DNA of 64,000 nt from Leptidea sinapis (Eukaryota > Arthropoda > Insecta > Lepidoptera > Pieridae): the NCBI RefSeq assembly GCF_905404315.1, contig NC_066312.1, positions 3,149,001-3,213,000 on the forward strand, given 5' to 3'. Numbering within the stretch: the stretch's first letter is position 1; each line of letters opens with the position of its first letter. Below the pieces are notes generated by a model. That model was not told the origin of the DNA. It saw nothing but the letters and a program-made list of their open reading frames with translations, and made no database searches. Positions 23,301-38,300 of the stretch are shown here, piece after piece. The position numbers and the translations under genes were made by a program.

Positions 23301-26300
23301 AGTAATCCAGTGTTGTTTCGTATAATATTTGATATTATAATTATAATTTATACTTCTAGATATACTGTGACAGCTGTGAACACGTTAAAAAAAATAACGG
23401 TGAACTGGGCAACAAGCACACTTAACCAAAGTGACATACCTATCGCGAGTGTAAGACGTAGCTTGTCACGCACACTAAGGTTATGAACTGGCCTGTTATC
23501 ATGCCTTGCCTAACAGTAAGAGGCTCTATATATGCATAAATTATTTAAGATTTATTATAAAATAATTATCTTTCAATTGCCGCGATAGTAGCGTTTCGGC
23601 TTGAGGTATTAGCGTAATTATATTCTAAGGTTGTTACACATAAACTTGTTATAAAGTTGTACCTAAGAATAAACCAACAATAATATGCAAATTGTTGTCT
23701 ATATCGCTGACAACACTTTCAATACAATGATAATTCTGAAGTGTTCCGAATGTCAAGCAGCCTTGCATATAAACGGGGGAATCATTATACGTGCGTATCA
23801 CCGCTCTTCAACAACATTTCCTTTATATCCGCGCCAAGTATTGGAATGCTGGGTTTCGTTATCTCGAGCGATTAAATGCCAGTCTTTGAAGGTGGTAGGC
23901 GGTGGCTTCGAAGAAACTGGGTGTCATAAAAAGGGCACGGCAATTCTTCAAGCCGGCCCACATTGCGCTGGTCCGGTCAAATATGGAGTATTATTGTCAT
24001 CTCTCGTTAGGTGCACCCCAGTAACAGCTCGATCCATTTGACATTCAAAAAAAGCGCGTACACTTTCCTTACAGGCCGGAAATGCTCATGTGATTCCTCT
24101 GGTGTTGGAAGAGAATGTGGGCGGCGATGATCACTTAACACCAGGTTACCAGCACGCTCGTTTGTCCTCCTATTCCATAAAAAACAACATTATACTTCCG
24201 ATTAAACTAATCATAGGCAAATTGTGTTTTGTAGACGTTTCTATAGATGGTGGGTTGTTCTTGAAGTGAGCTATTTTTGCTTGAATATTTTGCTTTGTGC
24301 TATAAGTAACTTTAATAAAGTTATTTTCGATTTATAGCAAAAGGAGGGTACAGGAAGCTCATCAGGTAGCAGCGGTGACCCCGCAGCAGACTACAGCTCA
24401 GGTGCTAACCACGTGCTCGCTGTCATCCACCAGATCCTCGGGCATCACAGAGCGCTCGAAGCGAGGTACCACCAGGCGAGGCTCAAGCTGCACCAGCGGC
24501 TTGCCTTACTCCTATACAAAGAAGATTGTCGACAGGTTGGTGCCCGTTGTGATTTTACTATAATTATTAGCTGTAGCCGTTTGCCCGAACTTAACCGATC
24601 TAACTAAATCTGTCAAATAGGTGGTTGACAGGTGTCAACAACATACAAACTTTAATGAAATAGTTTTTAAAAATTTAGTTAATATTACTCTACTGGTAAC
24701 TTTAACATAATTTATTTCGTTGACTTCACAGTCAACATAATCACTGGTGACTTATTATGATGGTAAAATTCAGTAGTTATAATAAAATATATATATTATG
24801 TTCAAATCATTTAGAATAGAAAATATTTTTTTTTGGTCTTTTTTTATTACTACGTAAATCTCCATGAAAGGTAATAGGTTCCTTTTATAAAAGACGAAGG
24901 AACTCTGTTGCGAAAAACCACTTATTTATTAATTCGACATTTGCAGGTGCTGGATTGGTTAGCAAATCACGGTGAAGTGTTCCTACAGAAAAATACCGGT
25001 ATCGGCCGGAATCTGCACAAGGCCAGAGTTTATCAGAAATCTCACGAACATTTCGAAAATGTCGCACAAGTAAGAACAACTTACTACAATCAATATAACC
25101 AATACTTATTGAAATGAAAACTTATTCCGACGCGCTGAGCACTTAGGGGATATTGAATGAGATTGATCTGTGATGAAAGTGTGGTCGTTAAAATTCTTGT
25201 ATGTTCTTCTCACGTCCTCTACTTTTCCCGAACATATGGTAATTCACTAATTTTAAAGAAATATTTAGAGTCTTCAAATCTATTTCAATAAAGAATATTT
25301 ATATAACTTTGAAATAAATATATAAAAAGTTTTAGTTAACCTGCATCAGTACCGACATTGAGTTTTATCATTAAACATGATAAAGTTAATTATATACATG
25401 GGCGTGAATATAGAGTAACTATCATAGAATATTTTTATATTTTAAATTTACAAATTTTAAAGATTCCAGATTATACAAGATAACCTTAAAAATATAAAGC
25501 TTAACTTTATACTAATACTTTTAAACTAATTTTGGATTTATGGATAAATTTATGTAGTAACCAGTGCAAAAGTATAAGATCACTAAGAAAACTGGGCTGT
25601 AAACAAGTAAAATAAAAATGAGAGATCCCAACGTAGATTGCAAAATTAGCGAAAAAGTACTTGTTCCCGTCGGGGTAGGCAGAGACAATATAATGCCATT
25701 TGATTCTATCCTTACAAACCTCACGCGCTTCCTCTACATTCATTACTCTTTTCATACATGCTCGCCGGTTGCGGGTGCTTCGCACCTTTCAACATTCCTT
25801 TTTCAGTCCTTGTCACAACATCCTCTTTCAAACCACAGCGCGCTCGTATACGCATTAAGAATTCTATCAATCAGTTATACCCCACACATACTACGCTGTG
25901 ATCGCATCTCAACTGCGTTAATTCTGCTTTTATGCTTCTTCTGCTATACCCAAATCTCACTTCCATACACCATCACGTTAACGTGGCGACAAGCACTCCA
26001 TTATGTACAGCCATTCGCGCTTCTATTGGCACAGTCTGACCGTTTATAAAGGCATACAGCGCTCTATGGTAACAAACACCCTGACTCGAGAATTTAATAT
26101 ATTAGATAAATCTACTATCAAACTAACCTTCAACACAGTGCGATTAATATGACACATTTTATATAAAGCTGTATTTTTAGAATACGTATACGAACGCCGA
26201 GAAGCTCCTCGCCGCAGCCGATGAATTGGCTCGATCTGGTGAATGCGATCCCGAGGAAGTGTTAGGCGTGGCGCGTGAGTTAGAGGCGCACGTGGCGGCG

Positions 26301-29300
26301 TTTGCGGCAAGAGTTGACAGAAGGAGACGACGACTCGATCTAGCTGTCCTGCTCTATACACATGAGAAAGAGGTAAAATAATTTGGTGTTAACATTCTCA
26401 TTTTTTTATAAGGACCATCTTATAATTTGGTAAGGAATATTATATCAAAATGTTTTTATTTACGTACGAATTATTACTCGCATATCAATCATGCAATGTT
26501 CCATAACAGAATTTTATATCAATATGTCTTATATGAAATTTAGAAGTATATAAATAGGAATCAAATCAGATTATATTACAATTACAAAAATATATTTTTG
26601 GTTAAAGTTATTTTCCGAGTTGTGGAGGATCGAATACTCTGTGAACGATCCAATACCGTAACGGTACTGATGGGAGGAGTATTCGAGGAGTGCAATCGTG
26701 TTTATGTTCATGATTATGATGAAATTATATTATAAAGATCTTGGCAGACGGTATTCTTTACACAAGCAATTGACATGTGATGACTAATTGGCTTGGACGA
26801 ATTAAGCTCTGCATCCAATTCCAAAAAGAATAATATGTATAGAATCACTCTCGACCAATTATTGCGGGTTGAACGGGGACTTCAATTGTCAAATAATGAC
26901 ATTGGTGCTTTCAAGATTTAAGACCACTGACCTCTACTATATACCACTGGACTGGCGGCTGTTAAAGTGCTTTTGTGCCTGTTTGATGCGATACTAAATC
27001 TAGTAATGACAGACTCAACAAACATCGATAGATGGTGGGATTCTATTTACGAAAAACAATTGTGTACTTTATAACGTTGATTCTTGAAGTATAAATTACA
27101 AGGAAAACGAAATTAATTCAATTGCAAAATACTTCAGAATATTGTACGTTCCTTCGCAGCCATTTGTATTATATGTCAAAATTAATTCTCTGGACGCTCG
27201 CCAGTGGCACTTCAAATAGGCACAAAAAAGTGCTGTCAAAGATATGGAACAGCCTATCCAGTGGTTTTTTACATTATATTTCATTTATACAGGTCAGTGT
27301 TTAATGTCTTGTGTGCTAAGTTTATAACAGTTATACATTATACAGTTAGTACAGTTATACAACATAGATAATATAATCCAACCAAATTACTTAACATCTT
27401 TAAAGAATGTACGTGTATAGGGAGTGGGTGTTTTTAAAATGAAATATTTTGTGTTTTTCAAATACCAAATTTTATTGAAAATTACAACTATAATAATAAA
27501 CATCTGGATAGCCGAGCCTTGCGCGGATTTTTAAGAATGTACAAAACTTGAACAAAAAAAAAACTAATAGGACATCTGGATTCGAATCATTCGTCCCATC
27601 TGAGCTATTATAGTCTTGTATATAGTGGCGAAATTTACCTTTGTATTCTAATGTTATTGTAGCTGTTTCTCATTAAAACACGGATAAAACTATATATTTT
27701 TTAAAATTGAAACCTAGCTAGATCGATGTCTCGCCTCCGAAACTATCTGTATACTTAATTTCATCAAAGTCACCGGAGCCCTTTCCGAGATTAAAAATAT
27801 TATTATTTGTACAAAACAGAACACCACATTGTTCATTATTGTGATAATGTTTCACTTAAGGTGAATATGGATCTCGTTACTTGGTCCAACGTCATCAATA
27901 AACCAAACAAAATTATGCATTAGATAGCGTCAGTCTGATAAAGTATGCATAATTCTGCAGTTTGTGAATTATTTTAAGTTAAACTTTTGCAATTTAAAAC
28001 TATCAGATTAAATAGTAAATTTCTGAGCTTATATATGGTATACTCTATAGTAGAAGGAATTAAAACTTGTTAATAAGAAAAACAAACCAAGCAGAATATT
28101 AAAAATAACACGATATCATCATCATCAGCCGGAAGACGTCCACTGTTGTACAAAGGCCTTCCCCAAAGATCGCCATGACGATCGGTCCTGCGCTGCTCTC
28201 ATCCAACCTACTCCGGCGACCTTGACCAGATCATCGATCCATATATATTATGATTATTAACACGATATATTTAAATAAAATATTTATGTCCTTAATTTAA
28301 TTGGTATCATTGGAGCTGAATGAATATAGATAACTTGCATAGGCATGATACCAATGCAGGGTTGATTTTCAGTAGTCCTTAGTGGATTAACCACTAGACC
28401 GATGGATTAACCACTATTTTGTTAAAAAATAAATATTGTTGTAGCTTCTTCAATGGTTGGAGACACTCCGCAGTGGTGGTGGTGTGAATCCATCGGACGA
28501 CACGCCTGAAGCTGCTCGGCGCGCGCTAGAGCAGTGCGCTCAGCATCGAGCTGGTAGCCTTGACGCCTGTGCAGCCACTATCTCGCAGGGAGAAGCGCTG
28601 CTGCAAGATCTCAGGTTAGTGCTTGAATCAAAATATTAATTAATCGACTAGTTATGCCCGCGACTTTGTCCGCCATATCATTCAACGCTATGGGAGTTTA
28701 AACTAAATTTAGAATAATTATTATCTTATTAATGTTACTGGAACACGTGGTGCTGGTGGGCAAGATGGGCCGAAGATCTGGTCATGATTGCAGGAATAGG
28801 TTGGATGAGGGCAGCAAAGGACCGATCGTCATGACGATCTTTGTCCAGCAGTGGACGTCTTCCGGCTGAAATGACGTTGATGATTATCTTAATATGCTGT
28901 GGATCGATTTTGATGTATTAAATAGCGAAAACTTCACGGAAGAAAGCTTTATATTTATCAACAATTTGATTTGGATTTTTTTCTTCAGTTGTTACTTTGC
29001 AAAGAAGAAGGTAATCTGACAATGAATGACAATCTCTTAATTATATTAATTGACATTAATTACTGGCGATTGAGATTAACGAGAGTTAAATTAAGTAGTT
29101 ACGTAATATACTAGCGCCATCTGTGTTTCGGAGGTGGTCATTGATACAGATTATGTTGTGGTAGAATTCACTAACAGCGTCCTCTTGTTTTTTAGTTTAC
29201 GTAAGCGTTTTAATTAAAATTGTATTAATATGCATGTTTTTTAAATATATTTAAATTTTATTATTTAAATCCTAAAAGTTATCAAACACATCAAATTATT

Positions 29301-32300
29301 GATAAAAACAGTCTTATTGAATCAGAAAATAAATATTCTTTTCGGGCATATATTTTTGCTATTCAAACGCGCCATTTTCCGCAGGGTTTCTGTGACGTCA
29401 GAGTCTAGATCAACAATCTATATTGTACTAATAAATGTATACCCAGTTTTTTCCTTCGGTTATACTGCGCAAACCACTGAACCGATCGGAATAATACTCA
29501 TACTATTAGATGCAGCGTGTTTCAGAGAAGATGATATGTTTGTGATTACTTATCCGGCTTATATAGACTAGAAATTCCTATAAACTCGCATTACAACTAA
29601 TTCAGTCAATGATATTTCTTTACAATATGATAATAATTCATACAATGAACGGGCGCGGGGTATTGGTGGGTGATCTGGACTTGTCTTTGTATACACAAAT
29701 ATGTAACAATTCTGGTGAATCGTATTAAATTTAATTACATTTTGTGATTAATAAAATAATTGACCAAGAAAAACTTGCTTATAAGTATTTTCTGGTGCCT
29801 GTGTGCAAAAAACTTGGAAAAGTGCATGAGACTTAACTATTCATGGCGTAAACAGTAACCATTTGACCGCGTGTAACGCAGAGCTGCTCGAATTGTCGTG
29901 TGTCGTCGTGGGAATAAGTGCTCTGTCATGATAACTTGGGGATAGGGACGTCTCTTCATTGTGTCTTCTACTGCATTTATCACGGGGAGTATTCCGAAGA
30001 GCTGCTTGACTAGATTGATGCCGCCGAATTGCACCTTCGCACCACACGCCACAAATAAGGATATCCCCATCATTTATCCACAGTGCGGTTTTCAAGGAAC
30101 TTTATTCTACGACGAAGTACGACGTAACTGTGGAATGAGCTTCCTTGTGATGTGCGAAATTATATGGACCTAGACATACGGATGGTACTTCATAAAAAGC
30201 GCGTACACTTTTTTTTTGAAGGGCAGGCAACACTCTTCTATTTCCTCTGGTATAGCAGGAGAATGTGGGCGTCGGTGATCACTTCACATCAGATGACCCG
30301 TACCCTCATTTGTCCTCTCTTCCATAAAAAAAAAGAAAATCAATGAGATAAAGTATCTCCAACAACTTGCTTGTATTGTTATGACTTGCTTATATTATTC
30401 AAGGTACCAATTTCGAAGTGAGTTTAATGAATATGTTATTTCTTATTTAGTTTATAACTTTATTGCTATAAAATATAACTTTAACATTGATATATTATAT
30501 GATTCTCCTTGAGATCTTCAACAACAGTAAAAGCATTGGATGTGGTAATTCCAATTAAATTCTATTTTCTGCAATTATAGATTATGATTAGTTTGACAAA
30601 TTAAAGTGAGAAAAAACGAATTGAAAACACAGAAATAAAATCTAGGTTTGAAACACAAAAAACTCGTCATAAATAGCATGGTAAACGCGTCTATTTTCGA
30701 AAGATTATCTAATTGCACTTTAACAAATCCACTTTCAGTCATTGTAAATTATAATTATACAGATCATTTAATAATAAAAAATCAACATTAAATTTGATAT
30801 ATCGCTAACCACCGAATATAATATCTAGGAACCATAACATTGCTTATGTTTATCTACACTTTGACGTCACGTCTGACTGCCGCCCGCGACTTCGTCCGCG
30901 TGGATGCTATGAAGCAGCAAAAATATATGTTATGCGCGTGATAATATGTAGCCTATATTATATTGTCACGACCTATTGTTAATATTGCAAATTTGAATTA
31001 TATCTATTCAGTAGTTCGCCTGCCGCCCGACCGCACTATAGTATCGCGCACTCGGTTGGTCATCGTCATAACTATTAAAAATATTTGTCCAAATGATATA
31101 GCGTGAAAGGTAAAGTTTATCTATTTTAAATAACAGAAGCGATAAACGTGCTTAATTTGATATAATAATCAATTTAAAACTATCAAATATGCATTAAAAT
31201 AAATTATAGATGTTTTATTGTATTTTATTATTCATTATTTTGGCGATAGTGGCTTACAAATAAAAGATATTTGACTATTTAAGATAAACATTTCTATTAT
31301 ACATACATGAATTTGACATGCGATGAAAAATAGATTCCTTACGATAACCTTAAGCGGAAAATGCAATGGCTGACCCCAGGTCAAACGCCGCAACAGTGGC
31401 CTAAAGCAAAGCTTATCAATAAAAAGCTAGTGGTAATTGTTTGGTGGTCTCAGCATGGTGTTATTCACTAAATCTTTCTCCGATCTACAGCACCAGAAAC
31501 TGTTTTAACTCTACAGGAACTGCAATTAAAAACCATTCATCATCCTCCGTATTCGCGAGTTCTTGCTCCAACCGACCACCATTTTTTACATGATTTGGAC
31601 AATTTTCTACATCATCACCACAGTTCTATCGCAGAGGCATAAATAACCTTCCTATTAGATGGCAGCAGTGTATAGATAATAATAGCCATTATTTTGATTA
31701 AATAAATATGTTAAATAAAAAAAAAAACAAATTTCAATTTTTTTGTACAAATCGGCAATTTTATACTCTAGCCCCTAATATATAATCCTGTAATAAAAAA
31801 AGCAAATTTTCAGTTTTTATATTGCAATATTTCTGACCTTCTTGTGAGTTTGTCTGTGTTGTTCGTAATAAATTACTATCAATATTATCGTGTAGAAATG
31901 TTGTAATTTTTTCACCATGATTATTTATATAGTGATGTTCAAAAATCTGTCCATACTTATCCGCCACGGATCGTCGTCGTAATGAAATGAGGACCGGAGC
32001 TGTGTAATCCTCTTAGATACTACTCACGACTTCGCTAATCAGTACTGCCGCGTTGATACTGTCTGGGGAATCGAATTAAGTACGTCTACTGTAAAACATC
32101 GTATTAGGGCTTTGAAGTCGGTGGCTTTCTATTCGAATTCAATCTTTAATGTTTCAGTATTCGATGCTTTTAGCTTTTGAAATAATTCACTATTGTATTG
32201 AAAATATTAAGAGTGCTATTAATAATGTTATGGGGCAATACAGCCGGTATTAATACGATTCAGCGATACCGTTACTAATACAGAAGAGATTCTATTTGCT

Positions 32301-35300
32301 ATCCAAGATTGATATTTGTAGATCGTTAAGAGGAAAATCACAATGTTATACATAAGTATGTACAAACAATATTTTCTGGAATTTAGCTTACTAAGTGTCG
32401 GTGACGCAAAACTTAAAGTCGTTGAATCCCGCGATGTTAAGATTTGCTCCCCGTTCTCTCCTTGTCCGCAATGTACCGATGTGTTTTCAGTTTTCGAATT
32501 AAGATAAAAGAGATCGGAGATCCAAGGAGCCTATCTCTAATATATAAAATTCTCATGTCGCGGTGTTTGTAGTTAAACTCCTTCGAAATGGCTTGACCGA
32601 TTCTCATGAAATTTTGAGTGTATATTGGGTAGGTCTGAGAATCGGACAACATTTATTTTTCAACCCCCTAAATGTTAAGGGTGGTCCACGCCAATTTTTT
32701 TTAAATTTTTTGACACAATTTTTTAAATTTGTTGATTATGAGTCAGCATTAAATAATACATACAACTTCAAATTTTCACCCATCTACGATCAAGTACAGT
32801 TACTTTTGTATCGCGATTTTAATATCGGAAATACAACGTTTGCTGGGTCAGCTAGTATATCTATAAATAAGTAACAGAAGTCTATTGAATCAAATTAATA
32901 TCACATTATTCATTTAGGTCAAATGAATAACACTTATGAATATCGGAAGTTTTACACTTTAGCATTGACCACCACTTCGGAAAAGGTTGGGCTTTAATGA
33001 GAGGAAAATACTCACGCGTCAAATTTTCAAAGACTTACGGCCGTTCCCAATATACTATCAACAGATAGAGATAAATTAAGTCCTTCTACTGTTAGTAATC
33101 AGCTAAGTCAATACCCGATAAGTGAATTGCAATTTCTATACAAACTACTATCGCTGGTAAGCTATTCGTCGGTACGGATAAGGTGAGTTACCGTCGATTA
33201 GTTTATTGGGACAGAAAAGTCAACGATAGTTACGATTTTTATGTCAAGTAAGAGATAGCCTAAATATTGGGAACGGCCGTTACACGACTATGTTAAAACA
33301 TATTATTAGGCACTACTTACCTTTTTCTACGCGTACCATACTTATGAGTCTCTGTCTAAACAAAGTGGGCATAACACCACAGGACAGATGTAAAAACTTT
33401 ATCGTGGCGAGGCTTATAATACGAATTATAAGTGTGTTTATCGACATTTTGCACCAAAACATTTCTTAGGTATCTGTTATATACAGTGTTCTAACCGACA
33501 TATTTGCTCGAACGCCCAACAACATACAAGCAGAGCGATTTGAGCAATTTAAATAAATAAAATGTATTAAAAGAAAATTAATATAATAAAATTTATTACT
33601 GAATTACTTAATAATTAAATAAGAATTCTTAAAAATTTATTAAATGAATTTATATTAAAATCTAACGCCATCTAGCATTCCCGTTATAATATTAATTATT
33701 ATCTATTATTTTCGCGATTCAATATTTGACATCTATTTAAGGATATCAACTGCAGCGAAGCTACGAGTAAAAGTTATTATAATTGTGAATAAATTACTCT
33801 GACGGATTTTCCATTGAGTTATTATTATGTTCCTCATAGTCAAATCGCACCAATCTTCAACCGATCATCATGAAGTATTGTTCAAGAACAAGCAATCCAT
33901 ACTTGAGCGCTAGTTGCGCCTAAGGAGGTTCCCTTTTTAAAATATGCCCGCAATAACTTTTCGTACATCATCATATACAATCATCGATATGTGTGATTCA
34001 ACGGTTATTGTTTTTTTTTTATGTCATAACTGACCGCGCATATTATACTGAATCTACAACAAACAGATACCGAGTATGACATAATATTATTAAAATTGAA
34101 ACAATAGTTGTTTTGCCCGCGGGACGTTACCACAACAACAACGGTATGCGCGGCTCGACCCAATTTCTACGTCCACACCAGCACAGCTGAATGGTTCTCT
34201 AGTTTTCACTGAAATGCATCGCAGGTACACGCGATTCTCGCTATTCTACTATTTATTCATACATTCTCGCTGATACATTTTAATATCACATGATGATTTG
34301 ATATTAGAATTGTTGCATTGTTTTCCGACTATTAGTACCGTTGTTTTGCAAGCGCTAGGAACGTTTAAATATTGTTTTCAGACAATAGGGAAACGACTCT
34401 TAGTTTATTTGTTCAGTTATACAGTTTTCTAATTTTGAATAATAATTGGCAGCGGATATTTATTAAAAAGTACAGAGGTGGTGATCCTCCACCACATTGT
34501 GTCCTCAACCTTGTTCGTTTATGGCATATTTATTGAAATACCCCCTCCCTATACAGTTTCAGGGGCGTGCATTGGTTTTCTAGAAAGGTAGGCACTGTAG
34601 ATCTAGGTAGTAGATGCGCTTTACTCCGACATAAGTTGTATGAAACGCTGCTTGCTTCGTATATGCACTGCCTACCATAGGTAGTAAATTAACTTTAACA
34701 CTTGTGCTATGTGCTATATGATATGCACGACCCTGTACAGTATGGTATAGACTTATTACGTAGGAGATTTTCTATCATATGAGAGAGTAATCTTGTAAAA
34801 GATATCATTATTATATTATACATTGCTTCGTATTATCTAAATACATGGACAAATAGACAGTTACTGAAGCAAGATGAAAAAGCTGCCGGCCTGTTGCTTG
34901 GCAAGCAAACCGTATCTTCCGGCCAATGGACTAGAAAATCTAATTCAATAAGTATCGAATGTATGTTTGAAGCTGTCGAATCGGGTTTGCGTATTAAAAT
35001 AACCATTTTTAAAAGTATTTCATATATTATGTTGAAAGTTGAGGATCTGGCACGCCCCTCAATGTAAGGACCGTAAAGTACCGACTGCTTATTTTGGTCT
35101 CAATTTCTAAAACATAATTGACAAACTGGATCTGTGTCTCATAATCAGTGTATTATGTTAGTTTAAATAAAAGATAAATATTTTATAACCCGCTGTACTT
35201 ATGTACTTATACTATCTATATATATTATCTTACACTTTTCTTTGACACAATTTGGCGTACCAGTGGATGAACAACTACAAACGAAAAATAGTAGAAATGA

Positions 35301-38300
35301 GAGGTGTATGGATGTAGCTTGATGACCGATTGAGATACTTTATAATAATAGAGCAATAGTTGTTGAAGTGAAAGCTTCTGAAGGCACGCTGACTATTTAT
35401 TTTTTGGTTAAAGAATGAGATTGAGCTGTCACGCTAAGGTATGTAACGCTCGCTCAGAGAAAATTTCGCATTTTAATATTATGACGATGCTTTCACTTGT
35501 GCGGTCTGGTCTCATGCACACACTGTTTTGATTATTGAAAAGGGAATGTCGATTTAATTTCATCAAAGGCTTCATGCGAGTGGAGGACACTAAAGCAGTA
35601 TAAATGTCAGTTTTATAATCCCTGGCCATACATAAAGGGATCTTAATCGCGTAGCCTATGATTTGTTCGCCTATCAAAAGGCTCTCAGTAGGCACACATT
35701 TAAGATGCGAGACTGTATATAAATATTGATATGTTGCAGTTGCAATACTTGTGTATATCACCGGCCATAAATGAACGCTCCGTACAAGGCGGAGACTTGT
35801 CGCGTTCCGACCGCCACTCGTGTCTTACTCAACTCGTAAAAACTTGATATTTTGCACCGAACATTAGTCAACTCTCTAACTACTTTTTAAGGTTCCGGTG
35901 ATTTTGTGTCGTCATTTATATGGTTTACTCACTATTAGTGCACCCGTGTTCGCTTTCAAGGGATCCCAATATAAGACTAACTCCGATTTTTATCCTGAGG
36001 TTCACTTTCATACATTCATACAAACAATAGCATGTTTTTCGATCTTATGAAAAATAGTGGGAGGCTCCTTTGTACAGTTTGCCGGCTAGATTACGGGTAC
36101 CACAACGGTGCCTATTTCTGCCGTGAAGCAGTAACGTGTAAACATAACTGTGTCGGCAAATGAGACTTAACATCTTATGTCTCAAGGTGACGAGCGCAGT
36201 TGTAATGCCGCTTAGAATTTTTGATTTTTCAAGAATCCTGAGCGGTAGTGAATTGTAATGGGCAGGGCGTATCAATTACCATAAGCTGAACGTCCTGCTC
36301 GTCTCGTCCCTTATTTTAATAAAAAATAAACGAAATCTTGGGTGCATGCCCCAGACATAATTTTAATTAAATAATAATTAGTGTATTTTACGATTTTTGT
36401 ACTATTAACATAGTCGCAAATCTCCGAAAACATCTGTTTTATTTCTTGGGAAACATATATAATATTATACAACAGTTTTAATTGCACTCGTTAAATGTAA
36501 ATATATTCGTGTGAAATTTACGTTCAACTTTAATGGTGTCTTAGCGAGTTTAATCTGTAGATTTAATGTAACTGTGGCCATAACATAGTAGTGAGTAAGT
36601 TAGATCCTGTGTGACTTGTCTGTCGCAACAGGAAAAGTGGCCATAGTTACACTGGCGCCATGCATCGTCGGAACGACTGGGATCTTCTTGCCCTTTATGT
36701 CCTAATGCACGATTTGTTTAAAAGTAACTTATATTTAGCTTCGCTGCTGGTCTAGCCACAATCCTATTATGGTGTGCATGATATGTATTCGAACACACAC
36801 AATACAAAGGCATAGTAACATGTTATATAGTTACACAATTTACACAGCGTATTTAATATTTTGGCGTGGTTATCATCTATGTACGACGTTTGTGTGTTGC
36901 GACCAATTGAATGATGTGTGATGGAATGTATGTTTTTAATTGTTTAGACCTTTATAATTTCATACTTACGTGTCTATTGCGTATTTCGTTTCGTAACAGA
37001 TTTTGATCGTATTTAAATCGAATACTGCCAGTAAACTTTATATATTCAGCATGTATTACTGGTGCCTCGAGTAATAAAATCGGCATGTATAAATAAACTC
37101 ATGTATAACAATGCGCATTGTTTATTAACGTATATTTTATTGAGTACAGAATAATCTTTTCTGCAGATAGCGAGTGTCGATCAACGTGAGTTTTGACTTT
37201 TATAGCACATACCTAGACGCCGACAATAACTTGTAGTTGAAGTCTGAATTTTACTTAATAATACTGTCGTTTAGTATTTGGTATATTCTTATACCACCAC
37301 CTATATGAATATTCAAGACTAAATAAACTACTCTTACCTACATTACTAAAACGGATGTTTGTTTTGATAATTAAAAATAAATCTTTCTATTACAAAAGTT
37401 TATTAGAAGTGTCATGGGACAAGTACGTTAGCGTATTTTATACTAATTATGGATTTGGAAATAAAGGAATATATATTTTATCTATGATAAAGAATCTTGA
37501 TTCTTAATAATATTAATCTAGAAATTAAGTATTACAATAATTGCCGTAAATCGTTTCACATATTCTAACCTGTCATTTTTGCAAGTGATTGTTGAAAAGA
37601 GAAAAGTAAATAAATAGTCTTGCCCTTCAACGAATCAATCGTTGTGCTATGATTCTATGATATGCTTCAAAGAGTTTAAGTGCGGCTTTTGTTTTCGATA
37701 TACAAATGATTTACGTCATTTTAAACTAGGGGCACCTATATATACATATCCTTACTTACAGAACTTACAGTATAAAGTTTTCTTGCGAGTTTGCATGAAC
37801 GTGTTAATTGCTTTTATAAAGTATGGTATTTAATGCCTATACGTTACTTTGTAACTCATTTTATAAATGCGCGTGTGATTTTGCCTTACACTTGTTTATA
37901 ATTATTTGTATTACCATGAGAATGATCGCTTCACTGTACAATGTTTTATATTCGTAAAATCAAAAAGGAGTGCAACATATCATATCATATGGACTTACGT
38001 TTCACGAGATTAGTCTTTCACACAATTATTATTACTTGTGAAAACATGTCCACAGCAAACAATTATTTTTACATGCTTTTTATTAGCTTCACCTTAAGCG
38101 GCCAGATTTCGTTCAAACTTCGTAAATTGATCGACGACTGATGACAATACATTATCTAAAGATAAAATTATTCCATTTTACAATTTGCAAAATAAGGTTT
38201 TTCTTAATTCATATAATTTTTTCATCTATCGTCAATAAGGAATTGATTATTATTTTAAATTTCAACCATTATCTTTTCAACCAACGCATGTTTTTTAGAT

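Noticed and set aside
24375..24563. Plus-strand Ser/Thr-rich ORF in trio exon 10
   Set aside because: A different frame from the one that matches Trio and keeps splice phase.
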